Below are positions 44,433-54,534 of a DNA stretch of 64,000 nt, piece after piece. Made by a program: the position numbers and the translations under genes. The DNA is from Leptasterias polaris. Its lineage: Eukaryota > Echinodermata > Asteroidea > Forcipulatida > Asteriidae. How positions within the stretch are numbered: the first letter of the stretch is position 1; each line of letters opens with the position of its first letter. The notes below the pieces were generated by a model. It did no database searches, was not told the origin of the DNA, and saw only the letters and a program-made list of their open reading frames with translations. The DNA is taken from positions 3,310,001 through 3,374,000 of the forward strand of contig JAZGTN010000027.1 in assembly GCA_037783415.1 (NCBI GenBank), in the 5' to 3' direction.

Positions 44433-44575
44433 GGTTGTTGAGGCGTCAGCGTCCTCTTTAAACTGCGCCACGCGTTAATTCTACACCCGTGCGATCATCA
44501 CGCGTCTGCGTTTAAACCGGCTTTTAGTGGCTGCACGTACTCTGGCGTGGATTTACAAAAGGGGTTCCTTAAAAG

Positions 44576-44720
44576 TTAAGGCCGATCCGAATTGGCGGCT
44601 ACAGCTACGGCTACGGCTGTTGCTAAGGGTGTCGCTAAGGACGTCCTATACTTCAATGCACAATGACGCGGAAATCTAGCCGTAGCCGTAGCCGTAGCCG
44701 CCAATTCGGATACGGCCTAA
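44576..44720. mobile_element. 145-bp palindromic MITE
   Basis: The left arm starts TTAAGGCCGATCCGAATTGG and continues with repeated GGCTAC(A/G) triplet pairs. The right arm is its complement, ending CCAATTCGGATACGGCCTAA. Pairing covers about 45 bases on each side, around a loop of about 50 bases. Confidence 0.82.
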
Positions 44721-45159
44721 GATCGAGTAAGCATCCTTGTCCCAGAGTTTTCAGTTTGTTTCAACAAAAACTAACAAATGATTTGTGTTTTTGTTATGAA
44801 AGCTAAAACTCATTTTATACATTTCAAATTGTAATGAGTATTTTTGTTGTTCAGATTTTTTCATAGATCTAATTTAAAAACTATGATTTGATTCCCGGAA
44901 AAAAATGTTCTTCGCTTGACGTGTTTTCTCGTTTTGATACGCGCGAGACTTGCACAGTCTATTCAATCTAAAGCCACATCTGAGATACTACGGTAACTTT
45001 TGTTCCAACTCACAACTATACTCAGCACCTGGAAATAGATTTTTTTTTAGAGTATATGTATATTAACAATAAAACAATTTTTGAGTAATTGTTTGTCAGT
45101 ATTTATATGTAAAAAAAAATAGATAAAGTTGTTTGGGGTGACTCCGCCCATCCCTTTTT

Positions 45160-45873
45160 GTGACGTCAATCGAGGAAGACTTCGCCGCGATCGAACATCG
45201 ACCCCCCTCGAACTTGCCTGCATTTACGTTGTATATACATGCAAGTAGTGAGATTGTACGTTTCGTTTGGTTATCCAAAAAGGGGATTTTTCTTGCATTT
45301 TTCCTGCATTTTTCCGGCAATGCCGACCAGGTGTATTGCTGCTGGATGCAGCAAAACGACTAAAGATGGGGTCAGCCAGCATTTTTTTCCTGCAGATCCC
45401 AAATATAGGCAGTCACGGGCATCGAAAGTCAGGCTAACGAGGGCAAAGTGGTCCGGTCCGACTTCTTTGGTAGTAGTGCATGTGCAAGGGAAGTTGCAGT
45501 GAAGCTTAGGTTACCAGCGAAATGTTTCTGATGTGCGGATCGACTTGAGCTGTATGCCCACGCCGCGGCACGCCGATCCGATAAATAGTTTTGAAAAGTA
45601 GGAAAACCAATACCTCGTATTATCCGTGTTTTCGTTTTGACCATGCTCGTATCTTCCGTTTTTAAGACATAGAAACGCGCATGGGACAGTTCGGGAGCGG
45701 TGAAAAACCTCGTATAAACCTGCGTCTCGTATTAGTCGACTGATGTATAACACTGTCCTAGGATTGCATTGGGTGGTGACGTCCGAATACGAAAACGCAT
45801 CATACTGATCAGGTATCCAGACGTAATGTACGGGGCCAGACTACACATTTTCTTCTGCCTCGATTGACGTCAC
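45160..45873. repeat. Inverted GTGACGTCAATCGAGG repeats around the THAP-like frame
   Basis: GTGACGTCAATCGAGG (45160-45175) and its exact complement (45858-45873) enclose about 680 bases. Each contains TGACGTCA, a full cAMP-response element. They could be transposon ends or paired regulatory sites; similarity fades quickly outside and inside the 16 bases. Confidence 0.5.
45320..45502 (+). CDS. THAP-type zinc-finger N-terminal half (partial or broken)
   Basis: From the ATG at 45320 the frame begins MPTRCIAAGC, the opening of a THAP domain with the first Cys pair (C5, C10). It is followed by HFFPADP, matching the HrFP turn, then a KVRLTRAKW stretch with the conserved Trp. THAP domains bind DNA through a C2CH zinc site and occur in host regulators and P-element-like transposases. 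The second half of the site (Cys-x2-His and the following AVPTIF-like box) is missing: the frame ends SLVVVHVQGKLQ and stops. CTTTG|GTAGTA after the Trp could be a splice donor that takes the domain on to another exon; otherwise it is decayed. Confidence 0.5.
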   Translation: MPTRCIAAGCSKTTKDGVSQHFFPADPKYRQSRASKVRLTRAKWSGPTSLVVVHVQGKLQ

Positions 45874-47355
45874 GAACAACGCCATGTAAAGGGGGGCCTA
45901 TTTTTTTAATTTGTTATTAAAATAAAAATACAATTTTGTAACCTTAGTTAATTGTTTATTCAGATTCCACTCATAAAAATGTATATATTAATGACAAAAG
46001 CTTTATTTTGACAAAATACCACTGCCAGGTGCCTTTAAGCATTTTACCCTGAAGTATGGTATTTCTTTGAAGACATTCAGCGTTTTGTAGATTATACGGC
46101 TTTTTTATTTAGCCCTATTTAAGGCCTACAGTTTCTACTTTTCTTGATGCTATTATTTTAACGCAAACAAGAATGCCTTCTCGGTACAATTATGACTCTT
46201 TCTAAAACCAGACATTAAAAAAAGCGATAACCCATCCCGCCCATACAAAAACGAAACTTTTCTGTTTTGCTCATCGATCATTATGTATAACAATGACATT
46301 GAACCCTTTCCCTAATAATTATAAGCTCCACTTCCTCATTACACACAAGCGAACAACCATAATCGGAAAAAGTGTGTTGCAAGATGAAACTGCCAGAATT
46401 GGGAAAATCCCAGTCAACCATTAAACTATCCCCCAAAAGACTTGGAAATTCCCAGTCAATCGATGGCATTCCTAAACCTCTTTGTGACATTTAAAAAAAA
46501 TAGTTTTGTTTGCATTGCTGATAATATAGCTATAAACAACTAACAATGCATGACATAAAATAAACACGTCTAGGGTCTATAGAATACTCGGGCCATTATC
46601 CACAAACATCGCTTTCTGACGTAGCTGCCAGACAGGCAGACACACAGGACCAAATTTCAGAGATGCTTATTAAGCACAGGTTGCTCAGCACCAGAAATAC
46701 GTTAACAGCCGAACAATTTGTTATTTATAGTTAAGTTGCGCTTAGCAGGAGTTTTTAAAACACATTTTCTGCCTAAGCTGCTCTAAGACTATAATTCGAC
46801 CCTGTATGGCAAATGTCATGGCCCCATATTCTATACTTTCGACACAATTCTGAGTTTACAGAACCCTCTACACTCTAAACATAGAGAAATGACTTTTCTC
46901 TATGCTCTGGTCAGAATTGGAACCGAACCCGGGACCTGTTGGGCCTGACCCAATTATGGGTCAATAATGACCTGAAATCTGTGTCAAAATGATCGAGAAA
47001 TGTGTCAAACTGACATAGAAATACCCTTGAAGATTGATTATAAAGCAGTTTACCAACGGTTCCCACGGCGTTTCTAAATGTTTTGTGTTTAGACTTAATG
47101 TTTGAATATCAAAGAGTTTATAATTATTCCCAAATACCATACCCATAAAGCCATAATAAAAATTGTAAAACATAATCGACCTTAATTCCGACTATCCTCC
47201 GTGCTTTGAGGATCAATTGACAAAAAAACAATTTTTGTACAAATATGTGCCTTTGACACGTCCGTACATTGGCCGTGGAGTCGTGCATTCTTATAACAGG
47301 GGAGTACATTAAAATGTATTTTATGTGTTGGGGGGGGGGGGGGGGGGGTGGTGCG
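45874..47355. other. Non-coding stretch
   Basis: No gene seen. It contains an imperfect palindrome with AAGCAC/TAAGCTGC words near 46660-46800, a GTCAGAATTGG repeat box near 46910, and 19 G at 47330-47348. Confidence 0.4.
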
Positions 47356-47359
47356 TTAA

Positions 47360-47850
47360 ACAGATGTCCACGTTCAAACCTCTGTTAAAAAAACCGTTCG
47401 ATCCACTTTCTGGGAAGCAGGAAAGCAGAAAAGTGAAATGGTCCCGAGCGTACGGTCGGCTTTTCAGGTTGTAGGAAACCAGTAAAAGTAGATGTCCGTT
47501 TTTGTGCCACTGTGTGACAAAACGTCCGATCTGCTTTCTGGCTAGCAGAAAAGTAGACAAATAGATTTATCTAAAACGTTCAACCTGCTTTTCTGCTTCT
47601 AGGAAACCCAAAAGACAAGTGTCCACTTTTCGACCGTAAGTGTAGGCGATTAAGTAAAACCTGCTTTCATCGAAACTGAAAAGTAAAAAAGTAGAAAAAT
47701 GCCGGTTACTACAAAAATGTTCAATCTATACTTTTCAGGGGGACAAAAAGCAGAAAAGTAGAAAAATGCTCCAGAATAAAACGTTCAATCCGTTTTTTCA
47801 TAATTGGAAAGCTGGAAAGCAGATGTCCACTTTTCGACCTCCATAATCAC
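47360..47850. repeat. Degenerate minisatellite, about six copies
   Basis: A word built from GTTCAATCTGCTTTTCTGC, a spacer and GCAGAAAAGTAGAAAAATG recurs irregularly, starting near 47394, 47524, 47578, 47656, 47719 and 47779. Spacing is variable (about 55-130 bases) and the copies are old. Confidence 0.7.
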
Positions 47851-47950
47851 CCCCAAACATACTTAACTGCCCTGTAATTAAAAGTGCCTTCCAATGAGGC
47901 GAAAGTCACCAGAAGGCGATTTAATGGGACCCTTGGGACCCAGGGTTATA

Positions 47951-48430
47951 CAATCGCATAATACAGCCCGTATGCGAATTTACTGTGACAAAGTCTAGAA
48001 ATAAACGAGCAACTACCTAATTTTCATTTGAAAAGTTGTCACTTAAAATCTTCACAGTTGTCTTCATTATATCCTAAACCATCATGCCTAGGCGCCCCCA
48101 ATTAATTTACTGACTAATTAACTCAGCCCAACTAATTAAACATTTGCATAATATAGCCCGTATGCGAACAAGTTTAGAAATAAACACGCTGCTACCCAAT
48201 TTTCATTTGAAAAGTTGTCATCGAAAAATCATTAAATCTCCACTTTTTTCTTCCCAGTTGTCTTCATTATCCCAAACCAACATGCCTAGGCGCCCCACTT
48301 AATTAACCTACTAATTAACTCAGCCCAACTAATTAAACAATTGAATAAATAAAGCCCGTGTGCGAATTTACTATAACGTCTGGAACAAGCACCAACAATT
48401 GATTTGAAAAGTTGTCATCGAAAAATCATG
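47951..48430. repeat. 190-197-bp tandem repeat, 2.4 copies
   Basis: The anchor AGCCCGTATGCGAA recurs near 47966, 48156 and (as AGCCCGTGTGCGAA) 48352. Shared inner boxes are TTTCATTTGAAAAGTTGTC, CATGCCTAGGCGCCCC and AACTCAGCCCAACTAATT. Confidence 0.85.
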
Positions 48431-48604
48431 GAAGGAAAGACAGACACTATCAAGCAGTTTACGATGCGCAGTGCTTTACTTGGTATTTTCAGCACAAAGT
48501 TCAGTTGCCCCTTGTCATGTATGTAAAGCTCTTGTAAAGTATAGTGAAGTCTCTGACAGTTCAATGGTACTGTGTATAATTTATACAGTAATACAGTATT
48601 TGGT

Positions 48605-48900
48605 AAAATTTGTATACACCCCAAATGTAGCTCTAGCAAATTAAGCATTGGACCAAGTTAAGCTGCAATCCGCAAAAGAATGTTGGAAAATAAGCATTTT
48701 GTAAATCCACTGCTGACCGATAGTTTACCAGTAGCCAAAATCTGTGTACACCCCAAATGTGGCTTGGGTCAACCAGGCATTGGACCAACATCTTGCAGGC
48801 TGCAATCGGCTGAAGAATGTGGGAGAAAAATCACTTTGTATATATTCATGAAATGACCACTACTGACCACCAGTTAACTATTGCCCAAATTTTACTACCA
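48605..48900. repeat. 133-bp tandem repeat, two copies
   Basis: TACACCCCAAATGT at 48614 and 48747, with shared GCATTGGACCAA, GCTGCAATC and AGAATGT boxes downstream. Confidence 0.8.
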
Positions 48901-48999
48901 TCCCCAGTTAGGACGGGTATCATGGTTTAATTTGACGATTTTTTTTTTAAATCGGCCGGACAGTTAATTAGAGTTATGTTCTTTTTCATTTTGACCGAA

Positions 49000-49200
49000 G
49001 AAAGAAAGAAACAATTAAATCTAGCATTATAATAATATATCACTCTGCTTCGCGTGACTGATAATATAAAGAAAAAAGGAAAAAAAGAAAGAATTATTGC
49101 TTCAAAATATATCAGCCTGTCTTGCAAGGCTGATATAAAGAAAGAAATCTAGCATTTCAATAGCATATCAGCTTGCTTCGCAAGGCTAGTATAAATAGAT
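49000..49200. repeat. 57-70-bp tandem repeat with a CTTGCAAGG hairpin, three copies
   Basis: Copies centre on ATCACTCTGCTTCGCGTGAC, ATATCAGCCTGTCTTGCAAG and CATATCAGCTTGCTTCGCAA, each followed by a purine-rich AAAGAAAGAAA arm. The GC-rich core folds back on itself. Confidence 0.75.
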
Positions 49201-50884
49201 TTTACGTGTGCTATGGTATTGAGATTATGACCAAATGTAGGTTGAAAGAAAGTAAAAATCATGACACCTTAAAACTACTTTTCTTCAAACATATAACCCA
49301 CATTGCTGAACATGAACAAATAGGTTACCTTCGCGATGCGAACTTGAATACTTGCCTAATTCTTTTGTTCAAGAAAGAGAGTAAAAGAGAAAGAACGCAA
49401 ACAGCAACAAAAAAGACAAGATATATTCAGTGATGAGATGACGTTGAGTGGGTAAGCAATGATAAACAAAGAAGAAAACACTGCGCGGGCAATGGAGAGT
49501 GAAGAAATAAAGTAATACCTCGCAAGTTCATTTCGTTATAATGCACGCGCTATTCGCGCCCTTTTTAACGCGATATACCGCCTAAACGGACGCGTTTGAC
49601 TAAACTGGAATTGTTTTCACACCCCAAACACCAACCCCTCATCTATGCCACTGAACCAGGGGGGGGGGGGGGGGGCGGAAGGGGTGTTGCGCAATCATTT
49701 GCGATCGCTGTTGGGGTACAGTACACTCCATTTTAAAAATAGGTAATGACCATTAACAAACAAAAAGAAATCCATGTATACCGTTAAAATTCTCTCTTTA
49801 TCAGCACTGAAAACATAACAGTGTATATCGTAAGAGTATTTTCAATTGTTGAGATGCTTAATTTTAAATAAAGTGCGTACAAATATTATCGAAAATTTCC
49901 CGTTGGTTTATTGCAGTGGCTAACGTGTGTATGAATGGGTCCAGGTGGGAATTTCGTTACAAATGGTCTCCCCTAAAATGGCTACAAATATCGACATAAT
50001 GTGAAAAAAATTATCGTTCATCCTCTGATTTTTTTCCATTAACGTAATATTTAGGAATAGATCTTTCATTCCTGAAAGTTTAATCAAAATCCCTCGGTAC
50101 ATCCTCTAGATATTTGACGATTTTTTTGGAGAGAATGGATCCCGCCAATACGTAGTTTGCGTTTAAACGATCTCTGTTGACGGACGGGAACATTTGCCGC
50201 AGGTAATTGTAATTCTGAGGCAACATACACATCTTAAACAGATATGTTATACATGTCGTTTAGGTTAAATATATGTTGTTTATTAAATAGTTAATTTACT
50301 GAAGCAGTTGGCAAGGCAAAAAAAACAATTTACAAATGTTTTCTGGTGTAAAGATTTTGTGAATTTACAACATTTGAAGATAACAATAAACCTCTGATAA
50401 AATGGACTCGTCCAGGCAGTCTCAACGGCACGCAGCGGAGAGCAACCGTCAATTCAAATAGTGTGTACTGTGCGTACACACACATCCGTTTGTACGTAGT
50501 GGGGAGCTTCGACCAGTTCACGTCGCGATGGTCGAATGAGATTATTTTCAACGTAGGTGGCGCGCTGGTGGCGCTACCCCTTCCGCCCCCCCCCCCCCCC
50601 CCCCCCTGCGTAGCATTTGAGCACAGCCCGGACTGATGGGCTTTGCGTGGCACAATGCGTTTACGCACTTAGGATGAGCATCCTGTGTTTATTAGTGAAA
50701 TGGGATTATAAAACCAACTGTCTACCTTGACAGCGGCTGCAGCAAGAAATCAACTATTGGTATTCGATAAATTAAAGTTGATTAATTGGGTGCACTTTGG
50801 TTGTCAGATTATTATCTTCGTACTCAGATTTTTGGGGTATTAAAATAATGCTCGATCCGGTGCAATTAGGAGCGAAGGGTGTTA
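49201..50884. other. Non-coding stretch
   Basis: It contains 17 G (49659-49675) and 21 C (50586-50606). The open frames at 49173-49433 and 50330-50668 (minus) have no domain, and the latter spans the C tract. Confidence 0.4.
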
Positions 50885-51779
50885 GTATCAGAGTAAAACA
50901 TTGACAACTTAGAACAATACTCCCAATTTGAAGAATCTCTTGATCACCACTGAAGACGTTGTCTTCAATCCACGTGAAAAACCAAGAAGTGCTGCAAGTC
51001 TACTTTGAAGATAAATTTTCTGAAAATCCTATCCCTAAATTGTAGCAATTACAATATTATTGCAGATCCAAATTATTAAATGTTGACGACGTACAGCTGC
51101 CGCCAACCTAAAATGATTTCAAAATTTGTGAGCAAATAGCTCCATTACAGCTTCACAATTAAAGGACACCACAGTACAGTTTAATATCCAGCCAAGCGTA
51201 TCATTGCGCGGAAGGGTAGGAGGCATTTCTATCACGTTTTCTATTTTTCGTGGCGAAAGCTTCAAGGTTGGTCTCGATCTCGATTTCCCTCTTATTTCTA
51301 GAAAAAGGGAGCTTGGTCGATGAAAACGTGACTTTTACCAGCAGAAAAAAGTTAATTCTATATGGTGGTTTCAGCTAGCCTTTGCTTGTTGCTTTTGAAG
51401 TAACACAATCAATATACACGGAGGAAAATATACTGAATTGAATGAATTGAACCGACCGTCTTCTTGGGCTTCAAGGTTTCGTTAATTAAAATACAGACCT
51501 TTGCACTGACGTCATCACGCTGCCATCTTAATAAACCGATGATGTAAGAACGGAAACGCTCAGATCTGTACGCGCGACGCACTTCCCCCGCCCCTCTCCC
51601 TCCCCCATCCCTCCCCTCTCTTTTACTCTCTCTCTGACTGTCCGTCTCCCCCTCATAATAACTCATTAATATGTGGATATTGAGTCTCTTTTTGTCCGTT
51701 TGATTTTTGTTCATGCCCCCCTCACCCCCCATCTCTTACTCTCTCTCTCTCTCTCTCTTTAGTCCATAGGGGCGGATCA

Positions 51780-52190
51780 GCCCCCTCCCATGGTGGTCTG
51801 AACTCCTTCCTTATACAACGACTCCAGAGCAGGCAAGCCGAATTAATCGTTATGGCAAAATTGTCACAACAACTCTAATGGCTTCCTTTCCAAAAACGTA
51901 TCATCCTCAAGTTGTTAACCATCAGGTATAATTGTTGGAAGGAAGGTGCTCCTCCTTACTTAACTGAACTTCATACCAGCCTAATCGCACACTCTGTTCA
52001 AGCTCAGATACAATGATTCTCACAAAACCTCAAACCAAATACTCTTCATCTGCTAAGGTTTTCATGCAGCTGCTCCAAACCTTTGGAACAATCTTCCTTA
52101 TCAAATATCTCTTGCACAATTTCTCTTACTGTTACTGAATTCAAAACATCGCTTAAAACTCACCTTTTCGGGACTTATTTTACTTAAGCT
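51780..52190 (+). pseudogene. LINE ORF2 C-terminal scrap in copy A
   Basis: Fragments read KRIILKLLTIRYNCW and GAPPYLTELH, then APNLW-NLPYQIS and TEFKTSLKTHLF in other frames, the usual end of CR1/L2-type ORF2 proteins. Frameshifts are many. Confidence 0.6.
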
Positions 52191-53071
52191 ATTTACTTCA
52201 TTCTCATTCTCATCAGATTAAAATATTGACGACTTAGATTAATACTATTTATTTTATGACTGTTCATAATAATTGCAGAGCTAAATATTATATGTTGACG
52301 ACGTACAGCTGTCGCCAACCTAGATGATTTCAAAACTTGTTTATAATAGCTTGTTTATAATTAAAGATTCACAAAGGTCACCGCAATACAATTATCCAGC
52401 CGAGCGTATCATTGTGGGATAGGGGGGCGGCATTTCTATCACGTTTTCGATTTTTCGTGGCGACAGCTTCAAGGTTGGTCTCGATCTCGATTGTTTCCCT
52501 TATTTCTAGAAAAAAGGAGCTTGGTCGATGAAAACGTGACTTTTACCAGCAGAAACAAGTTATATTTGGCGGTTTAAATAGCCCTATAGGTTGTTGCTTT
52601 TGAATCAACAAAGTCAATATACACGGAGGAAGATACTGAATTGAAGGCGAGGACGGTTGCATTCAAAGCTAACCGACCGTCTTCTTGAGCTTCAAGGTTT
52701 CGTTAATTAAAATACAGACCTTTGCACTGACGTCATCACGCCGCCATCTTAATAAACCGATGATGTAAGAACGGAAACGCTCAGATCTGCGCGCGACGCA
52801 CTTTCCCCCTCCCCTCCCACCTCTCTCTCTCCTTAGGGGCGTCAGCCCTCCCGTAGCGGTCTGAACTCCTTCCGTATACAACGACTCAAAAAGGCCATCC
52901 AAATTAATCTTTATAGCAAAAAACTGACCACGTCTCACTACAACTCCATTGGTTTCCTATTCAAGAACGTATCATCTTCAAGTTGTTAACCATCAAATGC
53001 TCCTCCTTAGCTTACTGAACTTATCACTCCTACCAGCCTAATCGCACACTCCGTTCCAGCTTTGATAACAG

Positions 53072-53220
53072 GGCTCGATTTCACAAAGAGTTAAGATTGA
53101 TCGTAACTGCAAATCCATCGCAGTTGCTTAGCAAAGAGTGGTGTCACAATACAAATCACTATGGTAATACTGATAACTCATCTTAAGATGAATAATTAGT
53201 GCTTTGTGAAATCGACCCCC
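53072..53220. mobile_element. ~149-bp MITE inserted in the LINE scrap
   Basis: The ends GGCTCGATTTCACAAAG and CTTTGTGAAATCGACCCCC are inverted. ACAG flanks both sides (53068-53071 and 53221-53224). Copy A of the duplication lacks the insert, which fixes its limits. Confidence 0.75.
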
Positions 53221-53319
53221 ACAGGACTCTCACAAAATCTCAAACCAGATACGCCTCATCTGCCAAAGGATTTTATGCGGCTGCTCCAAACCTTTGGAAC
53301 AATCTTCCTTATCAAATAA

Positions 53320-53376
53320 TAATAATCGAAGTCTTATATAGCGCCGGTATCCGCCAATGCAGGCGCTCATGGCACC
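53320..53376 (-). mobile_element. SINE-tail-like fragment
   Basis: AATAATAATAAT is followed by GTCTTATATAGCGCCGGTAT and GGCGCTCATGGCAC. It is like the tail end of the SINE at 31812 and interrupts the LINE scrap relative to copy A. Confidence 0.6.
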
Positions 53377-53639
53377 ATTTCTCTTACTGAATTCAACATT
53401 AATTTATTTTTTGTTTTTATCCCGGGGATAGCATTTTATTGACTATATTTCACAATCATACATAAAAATATTAAAACACTTTGATGAGAAAGGTACAATC
53501 AATTCATAGTTGTTACAAGAAATTAATACCTGTAGCATTAGTCTTGGCAAAGTACTGAGGGGAAATCCCACTTATGGTAGAAATTAGCCAAATTATCATT
53601 ACAAATATAAATGAACTTTTCCACGGAATAGTAATTCTT

Positions 53640-54440
53640 AAGTTCTTTTTTGAGGATTAACAATTGGATGGCCTATTCTTAGTCATTTTCATTTTATACA
53701 TATGAACACGACAAATTAATAGAATAAGGTTAATTGCTTTACATTTGAAATCGGTTTTACCAAACAAAAATGCTTCATTGTCTGGGATTATGTTTAAGTT
53801 TGTTTTTTCCTGGATCCACGAAACAACCGCAGTCCAAAATGAAATTGTAGCGGCACATGAGCAAAACAGATGAATAAGAGTCTCTTCTTCATTGTTACCA
53901 AAAGTGCATAAATTAGAGTTCAATTTGTTGATTTTGAAAAGAAAACTATTCGTGCCCAGAATTCTGTGTATTAGTCGGTACTGGAACCATCTCAGTCTAG
54001 TGTCAATTGTGCAGTTAAAAGGGATGTTAAATATTAACGACCATTTAGAAAACTATTTGCAAACTATTTGCAAACTAAAGTTCCTGGAGGAGGTCAGGAC
54101 CAATTAGGAGTCTGCTTGAGCCTTTCTTATCCCTCAAAAGGGTCTTGAAATTGAATGGAATAAAAGGATGTTGAATGGTCCATTTCATCGAAGATAAAAT
54201 ATTCGGAAAAGCAGACTTGATGGCCCTGACCACACCCCCATATTCCAAGAAATTAGTTCTAATATTAAACTTATTTATGAAAACATTAAAGGGGAAATTT
54301 TTTCCATTATCGTCCATAAGATTATAGATATAATTGACTCCTGCAGACTCCCAATGTTTGTAATAGGTGCATTTTTTATCAATCTTAATTTTGTCATTAT
54401 GCCACAGAGTATTGGTCAAGGTATCTTCAGCAGTCACTGG
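53640..54440 (-). pseudogene. L1/Tx1-like LINE ORF2 C-terminal region
   Basis: On the minus strand the frame 54437-54075 reads TLWHNDKIKIDKK, YYKHWESAGV and FINKFNIRTNFLEY, and a later frame reads RLRWFQYRLIHRILGTN then TLIHLFCSC and FWTAVVSWIQ. This order is the domain after the RT in L1/Tx1-type elements, with a CCHC-like knuckle. A direct repeat TTTGCAAACTA near 54055-54076 and stops break the frame. RT and endonuclease are absent. Confidence 0.7.
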
Positions 54441-54534
54441 GGTATGTTTCAGGGTGAATTTAGACCAAGATGTATTTTAGCATTAAAACTATATGTAAAC
54501 AGTATCATCATTTAAGCCAATGGTGTCAATTTCA

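Larger units (their letters stand above)
43829..44963. mobile_element. 1135-bp element with 26-bp perfect terminal inverted repeats
   Basis: The 26 bases at 43829-43854, starting AATAGACTGTGCAAGTCTCG, return as an exact reverse complement at 44938-44963. Inside are two smaller palindromic elements (44202-44432 and 44576-44720) and a hairpin GGGACCATTGTGGTCCC near 43879-43895. No clear target duplication was found. The open frames inside carry no transposase motifs, so this is a non-autonomous element that received further insertions. Confidence 0.78.
50885..53400. repeat. Tandem duplication of a ~1.3-kb block (copy A 50885-52204, copy B 52205-53400)
   Basis: The same boxes occur in the same order in both halves: TTGACGACGTACAGCTG (51083 and 52293), GCTTCAAGGTTGGTCTCGAT (51260 and 52468), ATATACACGGAGGA, TGACGTCATCACGC, CGGAAACGCTCAGATCTG, a CT-rich tract, then a LINE tail. 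Copy A holds about 120 bases (50930-51050) that B lacks. B gained a MITE and a SINE-like piece. Similarity of perhaps 85-90 % by eye makes it old. Confidence 0.85.
52860..53400 (+). pseudogene. LINE ORF2 C-terminal scrap in copy B
   Basis: Same origin as copy A. It reads YASSAKGFYAAAPNLWNNLP near 53235-53295 and is split by the MITE at 53072-53220 and the SINE-like tail at 53320. Confidence 0.65.

Noticed and set aside
50330..50668. 112-codon minus-strand frame
   Set aside because: It spans a 21-C tract and has no domain.
51409..52938. A minus-strand stretch of about 40 codons nearly the same in both copies of the duplicated block
   Set aside because: Similarity is what the duplication itself gives, and no start, splice site or family supports a protein.
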